Shown here piece by piece: positions 62,288 to 64,000 of a DNA stretch of 64,000 bases (position 1 is the stretch's first letter; every line of letters starts with the position of its first letter). Location: the NCBI GenBank assembly GCA_009783235.1, contig WRHN01000003.1:62001-126000 (forward strand), in the 5' to 3' direction. Under the pieces are notes generated by a model, which was not told where the DNA came from, searched no databases, and saw only the letters and a list, made by a program, of their open reading frames with translations. Source of the stretch: Candidatus Saccharimonadota bacterium. Lineage in GTDB: Bacteria; Patescibacteriota; Saccharimonadia; Saccharimonadales; Saccharimonadaceae. A program made the translations under genes and the position numbers.

Positions 62288-62411
62288 TTGCACTTTTACG
62301 CTAAATGTGTTAAAATGACGTCATATAATATTTAATTTTGGATAATTCGACTCTGAGTGAGCCTAAAATTTGGGCCACGATAGGATAGAAGTTACCAGAA
62401 AGGAAAACATC
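62288..62411 (+). promoter_or_regulatory. rpsJ promoter and leader
   Basis: TTGCAC (62288-62293), 17-base spacer, TAAAAT (62311-62316), ~90-base leader, AGAAAGGA before the ATG. Confidence 0.7.
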
Positions 62412-62729
62412 ATGGCAGAAACAGCATTGCCACGAATTCGTATCCGCCTCAAGGCCTACGATCACAAAATTATCGACCAAAGTGTCAAGCAAATTATTGA
62501 CACTGCTCTGCGTACTGGCGCAAAAGTCATAGGCCCAGTGCCGCTACCGGTGAAGCGAACGACATACACGGTCGTTAAGAGCCCGCACGTTTTTAAAAAA
62601 GGTGGCGAGGCCTACGAAATGCGCGTGCACAAGCGCTTGATCGACATCGTCGAGGCTAAGCCCAAGACTATTGATTCTCTGCAAAACCTCAGCTTACCAG
62701 CGGGGGTCGACGCAGAAATTAAGATGTAA
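62412..62729 (+). CDS. rpsJ: Ribosomal protein S10
   Basis: 105 residues. [39 protein letters not shown] and [19 protein letters not shown] are diagnostic. ATG 62412 is fixed by the AAAGGA site. It is a single-gene unit, whereas it usually heads the S10 operon (rplC and others), which is not here. Confidence 0.99.
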   Translation: MAETALPRIRIRLKAYDHKIIDQSVKQIIDTALRTGAKVIGPVPLPVKRTTYTVVKSPHVFKKGGEAYEMRVHKRLIDIVEAKPKTIDSLQNLSLPAGVDAEIKM

Positions 62730-62746
62730 TTAATCGTTTAGCATTT

Positions 62747-62777
62747 TAGAGCCTGCCGCTAAGACAGGCTTTTATGT
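62747..62777 (+). terminator. rpsJ terminator
   Basis: Stem AGCCTG/CAGGCT with CCGCTAAGA loop and TTTTATGTT. Confidence 0.7.
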
Positions 62778-62789
62778 TACAATAAACTC

Positions 62790-63890
62790 ATGGTTTGTAT
62801 TGCCGCGTTTATTGTTTTACTAATGATTTCAGTACCAGTGTTGGTGCTGTCGATTGTTGGCAAGTTTAACGCTCGCGTCCATAGTGCGGTGACGCCTTTT
62901 TGGAAAATGTTTAAAAAGGCCTGGCATTGCGTGGGCCGCCGAGTAACTTTTCGGGCTTGCGACTCCAGTTTCAAAGATGACATCAAAAATTCGGTGCTGA
63001 GCCGGCTGATTTTGAAACATAAAAAATGGGTCAAGCCAGTGTCGGCCGCCATAGAAGTGGCGTCGGTGTTGATTGTGGTGGTGGCCATATGGAGTCTGGT
63101 TGAAGTGGGCAAGGCGGGTTTGAGCATTTATGTTTATGGGACTTGCAATGTTGTGCGGCCAGAAGCTTGTTTGTTGGGCGATGGCGAAGTTTGCTCGACA
63201 GAAGAAACCACAAAGCGCAATTTCGTTGTCGGATGGTTTACCGGTTGGGGCGAATTGTTTGCGGCCCTGCCGGCGCGCGTTAAAGCTTGGGATGCTGCGG
63301 AATTTTTGCCGGATAACGCCAATTTCCTGAGCTATAATCAAAATAATTCAGTGGCGCTGGACATTCTCGACCCAGGCTGTGTTAATTGTCTAAAATCTTT
63401 TAATAATCAATTGAGGGCTGGTTTTTTTGAGCAATATAACGTGGCGGTGGTGATTTATCCAATTCGCGACAGCGAAAGTGATGATGGCTATAAATTTGCC
63501 AATTCATATCTGATTTCTAGCTATCTCGAAGCGGTGCGCAGTTTTAAGACGAGCGACATTCCAGCGCCTGAATGGCTGATTATCAAGAAATTATTCACCG
63601 AGAAAGACGAAGAAATTGGCATTGATTATCAGAGCGCTTTTAATGGTCTAAAAGGGTTGACTGGCACGCCGTACGAGGTTGAAAAAGCTGAGACGATGAT
63701 AAAGGATTGGCTCAAGGGTTTTGGCTTTAACGACCACGAGATAGAACAAATCGCCGCGCGTGCGCATAGCGATGAAACCAGGGTGATAATTGAGAATAGC
63801 CATAATTTAGTGGACAACATAATAAAAACTAAAGGCATACCGACCACGATTTACGACGGCAAGCGGCACATTGGCGTTTGGCGGGAATAG
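62790..63890 (+). CDS. Membrane protein with DsbA-like thioredoxin domain
   Basis: 366 residues. Membrane helices are at about 1-24 and 80-115. The domain outside carries a CxxC site (ILDPGCVNCLKSF, CVNC) and ends with GIPTTIYDGKRHIGVW, the cis-Pro loop of the DsbA/thioredoxin fold. A helical insert lies between. Two extra cysteines pair around CNVVRPEAC. Likely forms or shuffles disulfides in exported proteins. TACAAT (62778-62783) ends 6 bases before the ATG, so it is leaderless. Confidence 0.85.
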   Translation: MVCIAAFIVLLMISVPVLVLSIVGKFNARVHSAVTPFWKMFKKAWHCVGRRVTFRACDSSFKDDIKNSVLSRLILKHKKWVKPVSAAIEVASVLIVVVAIWSLVEVGKAGLSIYVYGTCNVVRPEACLLGDGEVCSTEETTKRNFVVGWFTGWGELFAALPARVKAWDAAEFLPDNANFLSYNQNNSVALDILDPGCVNCLKSFNNQLRAGFFEQYNVAVVIYPIRDSESDDGYKFANSYLISSYLEAVRSFKTSDIPAPEWLIIKKLFTEKDEEIGIDYQSAFNGLKGLTGTPYEVEKAETMIKDWLKGFGFNDHEIEQIAARAHSDETRVIIENSHNLVDNIIKTKGIPTTIYDGKRHIGVWRE

Positions 63891-63909
63891 CTAAAAAGTC
63901 ATAAAACGC

Positions 63910-64000
63910 TTGCACTGACGGATGATTTATGCTACAATCACCACTAATATCAGACCCTGATGGTTTTCTGGTGGTGTTATGATGACACCACTTTGACTGT
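63910..64000 (+). promoter_or_regulatory. Promoter and leader hairpins of a gene beyond the window
   Basis: TTGCAC (63910-63915), 17-base spacer, TACAAT (63933-63938). The leader holds ATCAG/CTGAT (63949-63961) and GTGGTG/CACCAC (63971-63991). The first gene would lie past the window edge. Confidence 0.65.

Noticed and set aside
63939-63991. Exclusive CACCAC/GTGGTG/CACCAC switch at the window end
   Set aside because: The first CACCAC lies between the -10 box and the likely RNA start, so it would not be transcribed. Only the second pairing remains.
1-64000. CRISPR arrays, insertion sequences, prophage
   Set aside because: No regularly spaced direct repeats, transposase, integrase or phage structural gene was seen on either strand.

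Overview
The window looks like a chromosome segment of a Candidatus Saccharibacteria (TM7) or closely related CPR/Patescibacteria organism. This rests on inference from several features. Ribosomal-protein operons are broken up and reshuffled, no L30 gene lies between S5 and L15, and translation genes dominate. The bacterial genetic code is standard (UGA is a normal stop). There are many orphan small proteins, and several genes appear to be leaderless. No phage, IS element or CRISPR array is visible.

Layout. 0-1 kb: copy 1 of a three-copy orphan gene cassette. 1-14 kb: trigger factor, then rpoB-rpoC, a Cys-rich orphan, and rpsL-rpsG-fusA. 14-17.3 kb (minus): a lipid operon of acyltransferase, lipid kinase and acyl-CoA synthetase. 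17.3-17.6 kb: tRNA-Asn, -Lys and -Ile. 18-27 kb: rpsI, a surface C39-like protein, orphans, a class V aminotransferase, a MurD-MurL pair and an M16 peptidase. 27.6-33 kb: two non-canonical ribosomal-protein operons, with a hairpin RNA and a frameshifted G5-domain membrane protein between them. 33-38 kb: cassette copy 2, secY, sortase, infA and rplY. 38.4-39.1 kb: a large, highly structured noncoding RNA with its own promoter and terminator. 39-47 kb: an AT-rich orphan, an FNT channel, the rpmJ-rpsM-rpsK-rpsD-rpoA-rplQ-rplM operon, an MFS protein and a membrane FKBP. 47-53 kb: membrane pyrophosphatase, cassette copy 3, Rel and gapA. 53-58 kb: a broken small gene, a KH protein, nusA, a membrane HExxH protein and radA. 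59.4-59.8 kb: a second structured RNA. 60-64 kb: uppS, a PIN-TRAM protein, a frameshifted glutamine amidotransferase, rpsJ and a DsbA-like membrane protein.

How the genes fit together. Transcription (rpoA/B/C, nusA) and translation (S4, S5, S7, S9-S13, S15, S16, L6, L11, L13, L15, L17-L19, L25, L33, L36, EF-G, IF-1) are carried by many short transcription units with near-consensus promoters. The envelope genes (MurD/MurL, UppS, sortase, SecY, DsbA-like, C39, HExxH and M16 proteins) suggest a Gram-positive-type wall and an active exported proteome. The lipid trio fits recycling of scavenged fatty acids and diacylglycerol. FNT, membrane PPase and GAPDH fit a fermentative lifestyle.

The most unusual items are: (1) the three-copy cassette with a covarying 5' leader hairpin, complementary flanks and a conserved terminator; (2) the ~690-nt structured RNA; (3) the ~370-nt structured RNA; (4) loss of the zinc-ligand cysteines from RpoC, L36, L33 and S4; (5) two genes split at homopolymer runs (A7 and G7).
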